Origin: DATMAM01 sp035559995
GTDB lineage: Bacteria; Desulfobacterota; Binatia; UBA9968
Assembly (NCBI GenBank): GCA_035559995.1
Contig: DATMAM010000033.1
Location: forward strand, 140,232 to 204,231
Direction of reading: 5' to 3'
DNA: 64,000 nucleotides
The position numbers and the translations under genes are program-made. Shown here piece by piece: positions 32,246-40,547 of the stretch. Below the pieces are notes generated by a model that was not told where the DNA came from, ran no database searches, and saw nothing but the letters and a program-made list of their open reading frames with translations. Positions within the stretch are counted from its first letter, which is position 1; every line of letters starts with the position of its first letter.

Positions 32246-33139
32246 TTAGCGCTCGTACTGGCGTGGATCGAAAACGTCTCTCAGGCCGTCGCCGAGGAGA
32301 TTGAAGCCCAGGATGATGAGCGAGATCGTCAATCCCGGAAAGAAAGCCGCAAGCGGCTGCAGCTGCAGGAACGGGGTCACCTCCTTCAGCATGAGCCCCC
32401 AGCTCGCGGTCGGCGGCGGCAGGCCGAGCCCGAGGAAGCTGAGCGAGGATTCGGCCAGGATGGCGTGCGCGAAATCGAGGCTGAGACGGACCAGGAGAGG
32501 TGAAAGACAATTCGGCAGAACCTGGAAAAAGAGAATGTTCAAGTCGGACTCCCCGGTCATGCGCGCCGCCTCGACGTATTCTTTCTCCTTTTGCGACAGC
32601 ACGACACCGCGAACGATGCGCGCATACGAGGGAATGGAGTTGATGCCAAGCGCGATGTAGAGCGAAAACAGCCCGCCGCCCATCGAAGCGACGAGCGCGA
32701 TCGCCAAGAGCCGCCCGGGAAACGCCATGATCGCGTCCATCACCCGCATGATCGCCGAGTCGATCCAGCGGCCGGCGAACCCGGAAATCGCGCCGATCGG
32801 GATGCCGAAGAAAGCGCCGAGAAAGACGGCGCCGATCGCAACCTGAAGCGCGGTTCGCGCGCCGAAGACAATGCGGCTGAAGGTGTCTCGACCGAGGTAG
32901 TCGGTTCCCAGCCAATGTTCGGCGCTCGGCCCTTTCAGTCGATTCGCAATGTTGATCTCGTAAGCGTCGTGGGTCGCGATGTAGGGCGCAAAGAGGGCCG
33001 TCAGTAGCCAGATCCCGACGATGATCAGCCCCAGAAGCGCGAGGCGATTTCTCGCGATTACGCGGCAGGCGGCGACAAAGCCGGAGCCGGCCGTCTCGGC
33101 CTCCGGCCACGCGACTCGCGTTAGCGCTTCTTCCTTCAT
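32246..33139 (-). CDS. Dipeptide-type ABC transporter permease (DppC/OppC)
   Basis: A 297-residue inner-membrane permease. An N-terminal membrane helix (LALLGLIIVGIWLLTALFAP) is followed by the family's periplasmic motif GTDYLGRDTFSRIVFGAR. Further helices and the cytoplasmic EAA loop follow (EYVEAARMTGESDLNILFFQ), then the ending FNLLGDGLRDVFDPRQY, which is diagnostic for DppC. It pairs with the permease encoded 10 bases upstream. Confidence 0.92.
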   Translation of the reverse strand: MKEEALTRVAWPEAETAGSGFVAACRVIARNRLALLGLIIVGIWLLTALFAPYIATHDAYEINIANRLKGPSAEHWLGTDYLGRDTFSRIVFGARTALQVAIGAVFLGAFFGIPIGAISGFAGRWIDSAIMRVMDAIMAFPGRLLAIALVASMGGGLFSLYIALGINSIPSYARIVRGVVLSQKEKEYVEAARMTGESDLNILFFQVLPNCLSPLLVRLSLDFAHAILAESSLSFLGLGLPPPTASWGLMLKEVTPFLQLQPLAAFFPGLTISLIILGFNLLGDGLRDVFDPRQYER

Positions 33140-33149
33140 CGGGCTTCGG

Positions 33150-34112
33150 TTACTCCAGCTTGATTCTCGGATCCAGCCACTTGTACACGATGTCGACGAA
33201 GAGATTGATGAAGACGTAAGTGACCGCGATCAGCAAAACCGATCCCTGCACCACGGGATAATCGCGCGAGTAGATCGCCTCGATCAGGAGTCTTCCCACC
33301 CCGGGCCAGGAAAAGACCGTTTCGACGATCGTCGAGCCGCCGAGGAGCTGCGCCGTCTGCAGGCCGACGACCGTGACAGCCGCAATCAAAGAGTTCTTGA
33401 GCGCGTGCTTGACGATCACCATGCGCGAGGGTAGGCCCTTGGCCCACGCCGTGCGCACATAATCCTGCTTGAGCTGCTCGAGCATCTCGGCCCGGATATA
33501 GCGCGTGAGTGGAGCCGCCAGATCGGTCCCCATCACGACGGCCGGCAAAAGCGCGTGCTGCAGGAAGCGAAACGGGTCTTCGAGCGGGCTGGCATAACCG
33601 ATCGACGGCAGCCAGCCGAGCTTGAGGCTAAAGAGGACGATCAGCATGAGGGCGAGCCAGAAGTTGGGCATGGCGATGCCCCACAGGGCAAAGCCCATGG
33701 CCGCGTAATCGACCTTGGTATTTTGGCGAATCGCGGCGATGACGCCCATGGGGATCGCAATCGCCAGGCCTGTGAACAGGGCGGTGACCGCCAAGTAGAT
33801 CGTCGCGGGGTAGCGCTCAAAGATGATCTCGAAGACCGGCCGGCGCGAGCGCAGCGACAGCCCCAGATCGCCCTGAACGATCTTGCTGACCCAGTTCGCG
33901 TACTGGATATAGATCGGGCGGTCAAATCCGAGTTGCTGCCGCAAAGCCTGGTACTGTTCTTCGCTGATGCGCACCCTTTCTTCAGGGTCGATGCCGAGCA
34001 TCACCAGCACCGGATCGCCCGGGATGATGCGCACGATCAGAAACACCGCCACACTCACCAGGATGAGCACGGGGATGAGCTGCAGGAGCCGCTGGATGAT
34101 GTAGCGGATCAC
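33150..34112 (-). CDS. Dipeptide-type ABC transporter permease (DppB/OppB)
   Basis: A 320-residue inner-membrane permease with the DppB beginning (IRYIIQRLLQLIPVLILVSV), the periplasmic RIIPGDPVLVMLGIDP and LGFDRPIYIQYANWV segments, and the EAA-type loop DYVRTAWAKGLPSRMVIVKH. The C-terminal FSWPGVGRLLIEAIYSRDYPVVQ and YKWLDPRIKLE are also present. Six membrane helices are expected. It follows the family-5 binding protein after 12 bases in the operon. Confidence 0.92.
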   Translation of the reverse strand: MIRYIIQRLLQLIPVLILVSVAVFLIVRIIPGDPVLVMLGIDPEERVRISEEQYQALRQQLGFDRPIYIQYANWVSKIVQGDLGLSLRSRRPVFEIIFERYPATIYLAVTALFTGLAIAIPMGVIAAIRQNTKVDYAAMGFALWGIAMPNFWLALMLIVLFSLKLGWLPSIGYASPLEDPFRFLQHALLPAVVMGTDLAAPLTRYIRAEMLEQLKQDYVRTAWAKGLPSRMVIVKHALKNSLIAAVTVVGLQTAQLLGGSTIVETVFSWPGVGRLLIEAIYSRDYPVVQGSVLLIAVTYVFINLFVDIVYKWLDPRIKLE

Positions 34113-34124
34113 TCGGAGCCTCGT

Positions 34125-35678
34125 TTATTTATCGATCCACGCGTTCGCGAGCCCGCCGCCCCACGGCTGAAAATCGCCGCTCGCATTGGTCGTGAAGCCC
34201 TTGACGTAATCGCGGAACGTGAAAAACCGCGGCGTAAACCCGATCGCCACAACCGGGAGATCGTCGAGCCACTTGGCGACGACCTGCTTAAAGATCGCCC
34301 TGCGCTTTTCGAGGTCCACCTCCGCTTCCGCCTTTTTGATCAGCGCGTCGTACTCTTTGTCGCAGTAGCCCGACTCGTTGAGCCGGCGATTTCTCGGGTT
34401 CGGCTCGCAGACATATTCCACGTAGGCCGGCAGCGGGTCGGGGTAGTCGCTTCCTCCCGCCAGTTTGAACATGTATTTTCCCTGCCGGCGAAGCTCGAGC
34501 GCCGAGGCGCGCTCCAGGATTTTGAGCTCCACCTTGACGCCAACTCGCTTGAGCTGGGCCTGGATGGTCGCTCCCTCGATATCGGCGACCTCGCCGCGAT
34601 TTCCCATCAGCTCGAGCGTCTCGCCCTTGTAGCCCGCCTCCTTAAGGAGAGCCTTCGCCTTGTTCGGGTCAAACTGCGGCGCGGGCACGTCCGGGAAGTG
34701 CCAGTAATGCCCCGTCGGGAAGCGCTGGTCCGCCGTGTCGGCCAAGCCGAAATAGGCCGCCTGCATGATCTCCTTTTTGTCGAGCGCATAAGCGATCGCC
34801 AGGCGCAGCTTTTTGTTGTTGAACGGCGGATCGACCACGTTGAATTCGATGTTGCGCGCGCCCGCGCGCGCCGCCTTGGCGAAGCCGATCCCCTTGATCT
34901 TGCCCTCGACGATCTGCTGCACCCACTCGTACGGCGTCCGCTCGATGATATCGACGTCGCCCGCCTGGAGCGCCGTAAAGCGCACGGTCGCGTCGCCGAT
35001 CTCCCGCATGATGACGCGATCGACCCACGCCTTTCGGCCCCAGTAATCGGCAAAGCGCTCAAAGACGATGCGCTGGCCCGGTTGCCACTCGACGAACTTG
35101 AAAGGGCCCGTCCCGGGAGGGAAGGTCGTCGGCTTGCGCACGCCTTCGGGCAGGGACTCCTTCGGGATGACCGAGAAGGAGCGGATATCGGTGAGAAGCG
35201 TTAGGAGCAGCGGATTGTGGCTTTTCATGTGGATCCTGAGCGTGTACTTGTCCACGACCTCCGCCCGGTCGACGGCTTTCAAGTCGTCGAAGCCGTAAGC
35301 GCCGTTTTTGGGGTTGAGCGTATAGTCGATCGCGAACTTGGCATCGTCCGCGGTCATTTCCTTGCCGTTGTGGAACTTTACGTTGCGCCGCAGCCGAAAG
35401 GTGTAGAGCTTGCCGTCCTTGGAGACCTCCCACGATTCGGCAAGGCGCGGCTGGATCACGCCCTTGAGATCGCGCGCCAGGAGCGGCTCGAACATGAGCT
35501 CGCGAATGCGCGCCTCCGTCGAGCTGGTGTTGACGAGCGGGTTCATCAGCGCCAGCTCCTTGCTGATGGCGAGCGTGATCGTGCCGCCGCGCTTGGGCTC
35601 GGCGGACGCGGCATCGAGCGATGAGCTCGCCGTGAGGAGAAAGACCAGCGCCAAGTTGAGAACGAAACCTTTTCGCAT
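34125..35678 (-). CDS. ABC transporter substrate-binding protein, family 5 (first gene of the Dpp-type operon)
   Basis: A 517-residue exported protein with a signal peptide (RKGFVLNLALVFLLTASSSLDAASA). PKRGGTITLAISKELALMNPL follows, then LAESWEVSKDGKLYTFRLRR, GTGPFKFVEWQPGQ, and the closing GFTPRFFTFRDYVKGFTTN. This is the normal layout of DppA/OppA-like receptors. GAGGAGGCGTT precedes the ATG (35678); the frame is open upstream but that part is relic sequence. It is the probable receptor for the permease and ATPase genes directly behind it. Confidence 0.92.
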   Translation of the reverse strand: MRKGFVLNLALVFLLTASSSLDAASAEPKRGGTITLAISKELALMNPLVNTSSTEARIRELMFEPLLARDLKGVIQPRLAESWEVSKDGKLYTFRLRRNVKFHNGKEMTADDAKFAIDYTLNPKNGAYGFDDLKAVDRAEVVDKYTLRIHMKSHNPLLLTLLTDIRSFSVIPKESLPEGVRKPTTFPPGTGPFKFVEWQPGQRIVFERFADYWGRKAWVDRVIMREIGDATVRFTALQAGDVDIIERTPYEWVQQIVEGKIKGIGFAKAARAGARNIEFNVVDPPFNNKKLRLAIAYALDKKEIMQAAYFGLADTADQRFPTGHYWHFPDVPAPQFDPNKAKALLKEAGYKGETLELMGNRGEVADIEGATIQAQLKRVGVKVELKILERASALELRRQGKYMFKLAGGSDYPDPLPAYVEYVCEPNPRNRRLNESGYCDKEYDALIKKAEAEVDLEKRRAIFKQVVAKWLDDLPVVAIGFTPRFFTFRDYVKGFTTNASGDFQPWGGGLANAWIDK

Positions 35679-36133
35679 AACGCCTCCTCTTGTTATCTGT
35701 TTATCGCCTGTACTAGCCAGACGCGAATTCGGCCCGCCGGCCGCAGGAATTCTCCGCCATAGGCCGTCGATCGGCCTGCCTTTTAGCCGGGCTCGTTGGG
35801 GTCGCACGCGGGCCGCACGACTCCCTCGATGTACCATTTGCGCCCCTTCGGGTAAAGCTGGTGAGGGGCCTTCGGCGGCAAGGCGGAAGGAAGGATTGGG
35901 ACGAGCGCTCATATCGGGCGGAAAATCGACCGGCGGTTCATTGCAGCCTTCCTAGCCCACGTCGGCGGCTGAGCCGCGGAGCGGATTTACCAAAATCGCG
36001 ACCGGTTCGGTTGTTTGGAGTTTTTCCGTCTCTCGAAAGATCGGCGGAGCTCGCTTGGCGGAGCGGCTTTGGCTTGTCCGAACTCAAGCGCGAGCGAACT
36101 CCTCGCGAAATCCTGTTCATCGGCGAAAGCGAA
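35679..36133. other. Intergenic region containing a binding-protein relic
   Basis: Between the amidohydrolase stop and the Dpp-type operon there is no intact gene. Part of it (35783-35875) encodes a recognisable fragment of a family-5 binding protein in a broken frame. The remainder has no identifiable feature. Confidence 0.6.
35783..35875 (-). pseudogene. Fragment of a family-5 solute-binding protein gene
   Basis: The minus-strand frame ending at a TAA (35783-35785) reads LYPKGRKWYIEGVVRPACDP. It aligns with QRYPKGHRWYIDGVPAPAYD in the intact protein at 27573. Only about 30 residues remain, so this is a duplication remnant just ahead of the Dpp-type operon. Confidence 0.65.
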
Positions 36134-37267
36134 TTACTGAATCCGGTACAGCTTTGCGGCGTTCTCCCAGAGAATCTTTCTCCGGTCCTGTTCCGGGACG
36201 TCTTCAAAACTGCGCGCGATGTAATCCCGGCTGTTCGGCCAGGTCGATGTCGCCAGAGGGAAATTCGTCGCCCAGAGGATATTTTCCGTGCCGACGAAAT
36301 GGCGCGTCTTGAGCGCGGCGCGATCGTACCAGCCGACGAGATAGCACTGGCGCTTGAAGACCTCCGACGGCGCCAGCTCATAGCCCTCCAGGTGAAGCCG
36401 GTCTCCCTTCGCCTGAAAGTCCGTGTATTCGAGAAGGTAAGCGCCCCAGCCGAGCGCGCTTTCGCCAAACACGACTTTGAGATTGGGAAAGCGCATGAGC
36501 ACGCGCGAGATCAATAGGTTCACGACGACGGACACCGTGCTGACCGGCCGCGTGATCGCCCTGAGCGCCGCCGCAATATCGTCGCAATAGCCCTCGTAAG
36601 GACGTATCTGGATCGCCTCCGAGGCCCCCGCGTGAAAGCACACCGGCACGCCGAGGTCCTGGCAGGTCGCCCAGATCGGGTCGTATACCGGCTCGTTGAT
36701 ATGCGGCACGTCGCGTAGCTCCATCGGCACCGCCGGGTAAATGACGCCTCGGTGCCCCTTGGCCACGGCGCGCTTGATCTCGGCGACCGTCGCTTCGGGC
36801 GGGAAAAGCGGCACGATGCATTGAGGAATAAAGCGCGGGCTCACGCTCGCCCACTCTTCGACGAGCCAGTCGTTATAGGCTTGCACGCACGCCAGTTCGA
36901 AGTCCGGATCGGCGAGCTTGCCGAAAACCTGCCCGGCGACGCCCGCGACGCTCGGATAGAGCACGGAATAATCGACGCCGTCGGCGTCCATTGCTCTGAG
37001 GCGCTCTTTGGGATCGTAGGCGGCCTTGGGAACCTCATCCCAGCGCAGCGGCTCGCGCGCCCGATCTCCCATGAGCGCGCCCGTTTCGGCGACCCCTCTG
37101 AGCCCGACTTTGCGGCCGTCGACCACCCAGGCCTCTTCGCCGTTTTCCAGTCTTTTCAGCCGGGGAATCCGCTCGCCCCACTTTGTCCTGGAAAGCCGCC
37201 TCGTCCACACCTCGGGATGCTCCTGGACGTGGTCGTCGGCGCTGATGAAACGCTCGGCTCGTACCAT
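36134..37267 (-). CDS. Amidohydrolase-family protein (ACMSD/LigW-like)
   Basis: A 377-residue TIM-barrel amidohydrolase-2 protein. It starts FISADDHVQEHPEVW (Asp-x-His metal motif). It has LRAMDADGVDYSVLYPSVAG, a central VPVCFHAGAS strand with a metal histidine, and LKVVFGESALGWGAYLLEY. Near the C-terminus, where most members have SDYPH, it reads WATNFPLATST, so the usual aspartate ligand is replaced by Asn. This is a possible loss or change of activity. It follows the next amidohydrolase gene after 8 bases. Confidence 0.82.
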   Translation of the reverse strand: MVRAERFISADDHVQEHPEVWTRRLSRTKWGERIPRLKRLENGEEAWVVDGRKVGLRGVAETGALMGDRAREPLRWDEVPKAAYDPKERLRAMDADGVDYSVLYPSVAGVAGQVFGKLADPDFELACVQAYNDWLVEEWASVSPRFIPQCIVPLFPPEATVAEIKRAVAKGHRGVIYPAVPMELRDVPHINEPVYDPIWATCQDLGVPVCFHAGASEAIQIRPYEGYCDDIAAALRAITRPVSTVSVVVNLLISRVLMRFPNLKVVFGESALGWGAYLLEYTDFQAKGDRLHLEGYELAPSEVFKRQCYLVGWYDRAALKTRHFVGTENILWATNFPLATSTWPNSRDYIARSFEDVPEQDRRKILWENAAKLYRIQ

Positions 37268-37275
37268 GGCGGCAG

Positions 37276-38439
37276 CTAAGAAAGGCGGTACAACCGCACC
37301 GCGTTTTCGTACAGCAGTTTCTTCCGTTCGTCCTCGCCCACGTTAAGCCCGTCGAGCGACCACTCGACGAACTTCCATGACTTCGGATAAGTGGAAGCGA
37401 TGTGCGGATAGTCGGACTCCCACATGATCTTGTCGATGCCGATCTGATAGCGCAGCTCCATGCCGGCCTTCTCGTACCAGAAGTCGACGTAGACCTGGCG
37501 GCGGAAAAGCTCGCTCGGGCGCGTGAGAATCCCGGCCGTCCAGAGATGCCTCCGCTCCCACTCGTGATCGCAGGCCTCCAGGACATAGCTCACCCAGCCC
37601 AGGCCGGTTTCGGCGCATACCCAATTGAGGCGAGGATACCGGTCCAGCAGACCCGAGAGGATCAAATTCGGGATCAGCTGCGCCGGCGTCGCGCACAGGC
37701 GCGAGGTGGAAACGGTGTGAAATTGATTGCGCGTAAATCCTTTCCATCGCGGCAACGCCAAGTGGCTCGCCAAGCCGGCGGAGCCGTGCCAGTGAATCGG
37801 CACGCCGAGGTCTTGGCAGGCAGCCCAGAGCGGCTCCCAAAAAGGATCGTTGAAATGCTTGAGCCCTTTTTTGGTCGTCGCGGGCTCGGCCAGCATGATC
37901 ACGCCGCGGTGGCCTCTTTTGACCGCCCGCTCCACCTCAGCGACGACGACTCGGATATCGCTCAAGTAGGGTATGATCGCCAGCGGGACGTAACGGTCGG
38001 TCGCTTCGCGCCACTCGGCGATCGCGTCGTTATAGGCCTGCACGCACGCCAGCTCGTATTCCGCGTCAGCCTGCAAGAAAGCAAAATTGCTCACCGGGTT
38101 GTTCGGGTAGAGGACTTCCCCGTCAACGCCGTCCTCGTCAAGCGCTTTGGCGCGCTCGATCGGGTCGTACACTTTCGCCGGCACCTCCTCCCAGCGCTGC
38201 GGGTAGTAGCCGCGCTCCACGCCGCCTTCCATGGCGGCCGGGCAGTTGCAAACGGTATCGCCCGTGACTTTGCCGTTGACCATCCAGCGGTGAACCAACC
38301 GGCCGGTCTTCTCGTCTTTGACTTCGACGACCTGCGGGATGCGCTCGCCCCATTTGGAGCTGGACATGCGGCGGGTAAACGCGTCTTTGTCCAGCTGCCC
38401 GTGCGAGTCGCAACTGATGAGCCCGTGCCGAATCCGCAT
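37276..38439 (-). CDS. Amidohydrolase-family protein (ACMSD/LigW-like)
   Basis: A 387-residue protein with the metal motif LISCDSHGQLD (Asp-x-His). It has ALDEDGVDGEVLYPNNPV, YNDAIAEWREATDRYVPLA, VPIHWHGSAG (two histidines) and the C-terminal metal aspartate in MWESDYPHIASTYP. All expected ligands appear present, unlike the neighbour at 36134. Relatives decarboxylate hydroxy-aromatic or semialdehyde acids or hydrolyse ring-fission products. A GAGGGAGG ribosome site lies upstream. The gene lies 19 bases behind the NMT1-like gene. Confidence 0.85.
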   Translation of the reverse strand: MRIRHGLISCDSHGQLDKDAFTRRMSSSKWGERIPQVVEVKDEKTGRLVHRWMVNGKVTGDTVCNCPAAMEGGVERGYYPQRWEEVPAKVYDPIERAKALDEDGVDGEVLYPNNPVSNFAFLQADAEYELACVQAYNDAIAEWREATDRYVPLAIIPYLSDIRVVVAEVERAVKRGHRGVIMLAEPATTKKGLKHFNDPFWEPLWAACQDLGVPIHWHGSAGLASHLALPRWKGFTRNQFHTVSTSRLCATPAQLIPNLILSGLLDRYPRLNWVCAETGLGWVSYVLEACDHEWERRHLWTAGILTRPSELFRRQVYVDFWYEKAGMELRYQIGIDKIMWESDYPHIASTYPKSWKFVEWSLDGLNVGEDERKKLLYENAVRLYRLS

Positions 38440-38458
38440 TTCCGAAACCGTTCCTCCC

Positions 38459-39385
38459 TCAGTCGCGGTAGAGATTGTCGATGAACCCGGAGTTATCCAG
38501 CTCGCGCAGATAGTGCAGATCCCAGAGCGCGAGGGGGCTGATCTCCCTCGCCTCGGGGGACTTGATGCACCCGAGCTCGTAGGCGTTGATGACCCCCTGC
38601 GGGTCGGGATAAGGTTTTTTCGGCATGCGCTCGAAGGTTCTGTACTGATAGGACTCGCCTGTCCTCCGGTTCAGGTTCTCGAGTATCTTCTCCGTTTCGG
38701 CGCGGCGCGTCTTGACAAAATGAATGCCCAGCACCATCGCCTTGACCAGCCGCTCGCCGAGATCTTTCCTTTTGTGCAGCACGGTATACGAGGTCGTCAG
38801 CGTGGGCCCGTTGATCATCGGAAGCGGGCCCAAAGGCAAGACGTGAAAGCCAAGCTCCTTGTAGCGCTCGCCGCTGCCGCCGATGAAGCGGGCGTCCGCC
38901 TTGCCCGATTTTAGCGCTTCCATCTGCGCCTCGGCGTCTTCGTGCTCGACCCACTGAACCTCGTCGATGCCGATGCCCGCGCGGATGAGATACATCATGT
39001 GATTGCCGCGCCCGTGATGAAATCCCCCGTCCCTTCCCTCCATCGGCGTGTCGACGATGCGCTTGCCGCGCAGATCTTGAATCGAGCTTAGCGGCTCGCG
39101 CGAGGCGACGCTCGCGTTCTGGCCGTTGACCGGCGACGCGAGGCTCACGATCGGCTTTCCGCGCGCGACCAGCCCGTAGGGCGTGAGATGGTCGCCGGAG
39201 ATGAAGTCAATCTCTCCCTTGAAAAGCGCCGCCTCCGCGTCGGGAGGCATCGCGCAGTACTCGAAAGCCGCCAGCTCCAACCCGACTTTCTCCCAGATGC
39301 CCGCCTGCTGCAGCACCTCCCACAGGGGGAGGTGGCTGGGTGAACGATAAACGCCGCGAATCTTGATTTTGCGTTGTGCCATCAT
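38459..39385 (-). CDS. NMT1/THI5-like substrate-binding-fold protein without signal peptide
   Basis: A 308-residue periplasmic-binding-protein-type fold (type 2): RGVYRSPSHLPLWEVLQQAG, GEIDFISGDHLTPYGLVARG, SIQDLRGKRIVDTP, EALKSGKADARFIGGSGERY. This resembles NMT1/THI5/SsuA-like and dihydroxyphthalate-decarboxylase-like proteins. There is no N-terminal signal peptide, so a cytoplasmic enzyme or sensor role is as plausible as transport. Two adjacent ATGs are present; GAGGAG spacing favours the second (39382). It is cotranscribed between a bicupin and two amidohydrolases. Confidence 0.78.
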   Translation of the reverse strand: MMAQRKIKIRGVYRSPSHLPLWEVLQQAGIWEKVGLELAAFEYCAMPPDAEAALFKGEIDFISGDHLTPYGLVARGKPIVSLASPVNGQNASVASREPLSSIQDLRGKRIVDTPMEGRDGGFHHGRGNHMMYLIRAGIGIDEVQWVEHEDAEAQMEALKSGKADARFIGGSGERYKELGFHVLPLGPLPMINGPTLTTSYTVLHKRKDLGERLVKAMVLGIHFVKTRRAETEKILENLNRRTGESYQYRTFERMPKKPYPDPQGVINAYELGCIKSPEAREISPLALWDLHYLRELDNSGFIDNLYRD

Positions 39386-39391
39386 CTCTCC

Positions 39392-40513
39392 TCAAGCTGC
39401 TTCTGCCTTGGCCGTGCAAAACGGGTGCTTCCCTCCCATCCTGCAAGTGACTCCCGCTCGCGCCAGAGCGGCCTCGAAGTCGCGATGAATCGCGGGGTCC
39501 TCGTCCTCGTACTCGATTTGATCGCCGCCTTCTTTGTGGCTCTTGTAAACGTACTGCTTGCCGCCGGCTTTGGGCTTGTCGCTGCCCCAGCCGATGGCGA
39601 GAAAAAGCACCGGATCTTTCCCGGTGTTGAAGTGCTGGTGAAACCACATTTCCGGCGGCACAAAGACGCTCCCCGGCTCCCAGTCGATTCTTTCGACCGG
39701 CTTGCCTTCCTGCCACATGAGCGAATAGCCGTGCCCTCGCAGAATCACGACGTGTATGCCGGGGCCGTGCCGATGCGCCTTCTTGTAGGTTCCCACGGGC
39801 CAAAACGAGCTGTGGGACTTCATGGTGCCGTTGACGAGCCCGAAGCCGAGCGATTTGACCCCGATGCCCCTGCCGCCTTCGTTCATCTGGCAAGCCATCA
39901 CGTCCGCGACAAAGTTCGTTTGCCAGCGGCGCGAGTCGGGCTTGCGCTCGGCCTCTTTGAAATAGCCCTCTTCGCCGTTGAACCGGTCTTTGAAGACGAA
40001 TGGGTTCTCGAAGACAAACTCGTAATTGTCGAAGGTGTCGATCACGCGCGGCGCGCTCGTCATCGCCACGTAGCGGGCGGCCTCGGTCCCGGACACATTG
40101 AAGTGCTGGTGCCACGCGTTCATCGGGATGGCAAAGTAGCTGCCCGTGTGCCACTCGAACGTTTGCTTTTTGGATTCGTCGATCCAGACGGAGGTCGCGC
40201 CCTGTCCTTTCAGGATATAGATCGTCTCTTCGAAAAGGTGCCGGTGGGGCTTGAGCGACTTTCCCGGAGGGATCTCCGCGACGTAAGCGTCGTTGAAGCC
40301 GCCGGTTCCTTCCAGGTTGATGAAAGCGGCCAAGCCGTCGCCGCTCGATTTCCACGGCGTGAGCTCCAGTTGCAAAAGATTCTTGACAAAATAGCCGCGC
40401 ACGGTCGGCAGCCCTTCGGCCTCCTTCCATCTTTCGTACGGCGACTTGTAACTTTCGGCTTCCTTGACCATCTCGCGCTCGGCGCGCACCATCGTGCTAT
40501 CTACGGTGGACAT
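39392..40513 (-). CDS. Bicupin protein (two-cupin dioxygenase-like), paralogue of the 18.8-kb gene
   Basis: A 373-residue protein with two cupin barrels. The first has GKSLKPHRHLFEETIYILKG and FAIPMNAWHQHFNVSG, a complete metal-binding set. The second has GTYKKAHRHGPGIHVVILRG and VPPEMWFHQHFNTG. The C-terminus IEYEDEDPAIHRDF...GVTCRM is shared with the bicupin at 18808. In this copy both barrels look competent to bind metal. Fe(II)-dependent cleavage of a hydroxylated aromatic acid is plausible but unproven. The ATG at 40513 has GGAGGGA upstream; it ends 7 bases before the NMT1-like gene. Confidence 0.83.
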   Translation of the reverse strand: MSTVDSTMVRAEREMVKEAESYKSPYERWKEAEGLPTVRGYFVKNLLQLELTPWKSSGDGLAAFINLEGTGGFNDAYVAEIPPGKSLKPHRHLFEETIYILKGQGATSVWIDESKKQTFEWHTGSYFAIPMNAWHQHFNVSGTEAARYVAMTSAPRVIDTFDNYEFVFENPFVFKDRFNGEEGYFKEAERKPDSRRWQTNFVADVMACQMNEGGRGIGVKSLGFGLVNGTMKSHSSFWPVGTYKKAHRHGPGIHVVILRGHGYSLMWQEGKPVERIDWEPGSVFVPPEMWFHQHFNTGKDPVLFLAIGWGSDKPKAGGKQYVYKSHKEGGDQIEYEDEDPAIHRDFEAALARAGVTCRMGGKHPFCTAKAEAA

Positions 40514-40547
40514 CGTCTCCCTCCTCAACGGTGATTTGTAGCCAGCG

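Noticed and set aside
33555..35204. A 549-codon plus-strand open frame
   Set aside because: It is the mirror of the DppB-type permease and binding-protein genes and has no recognisable domain.
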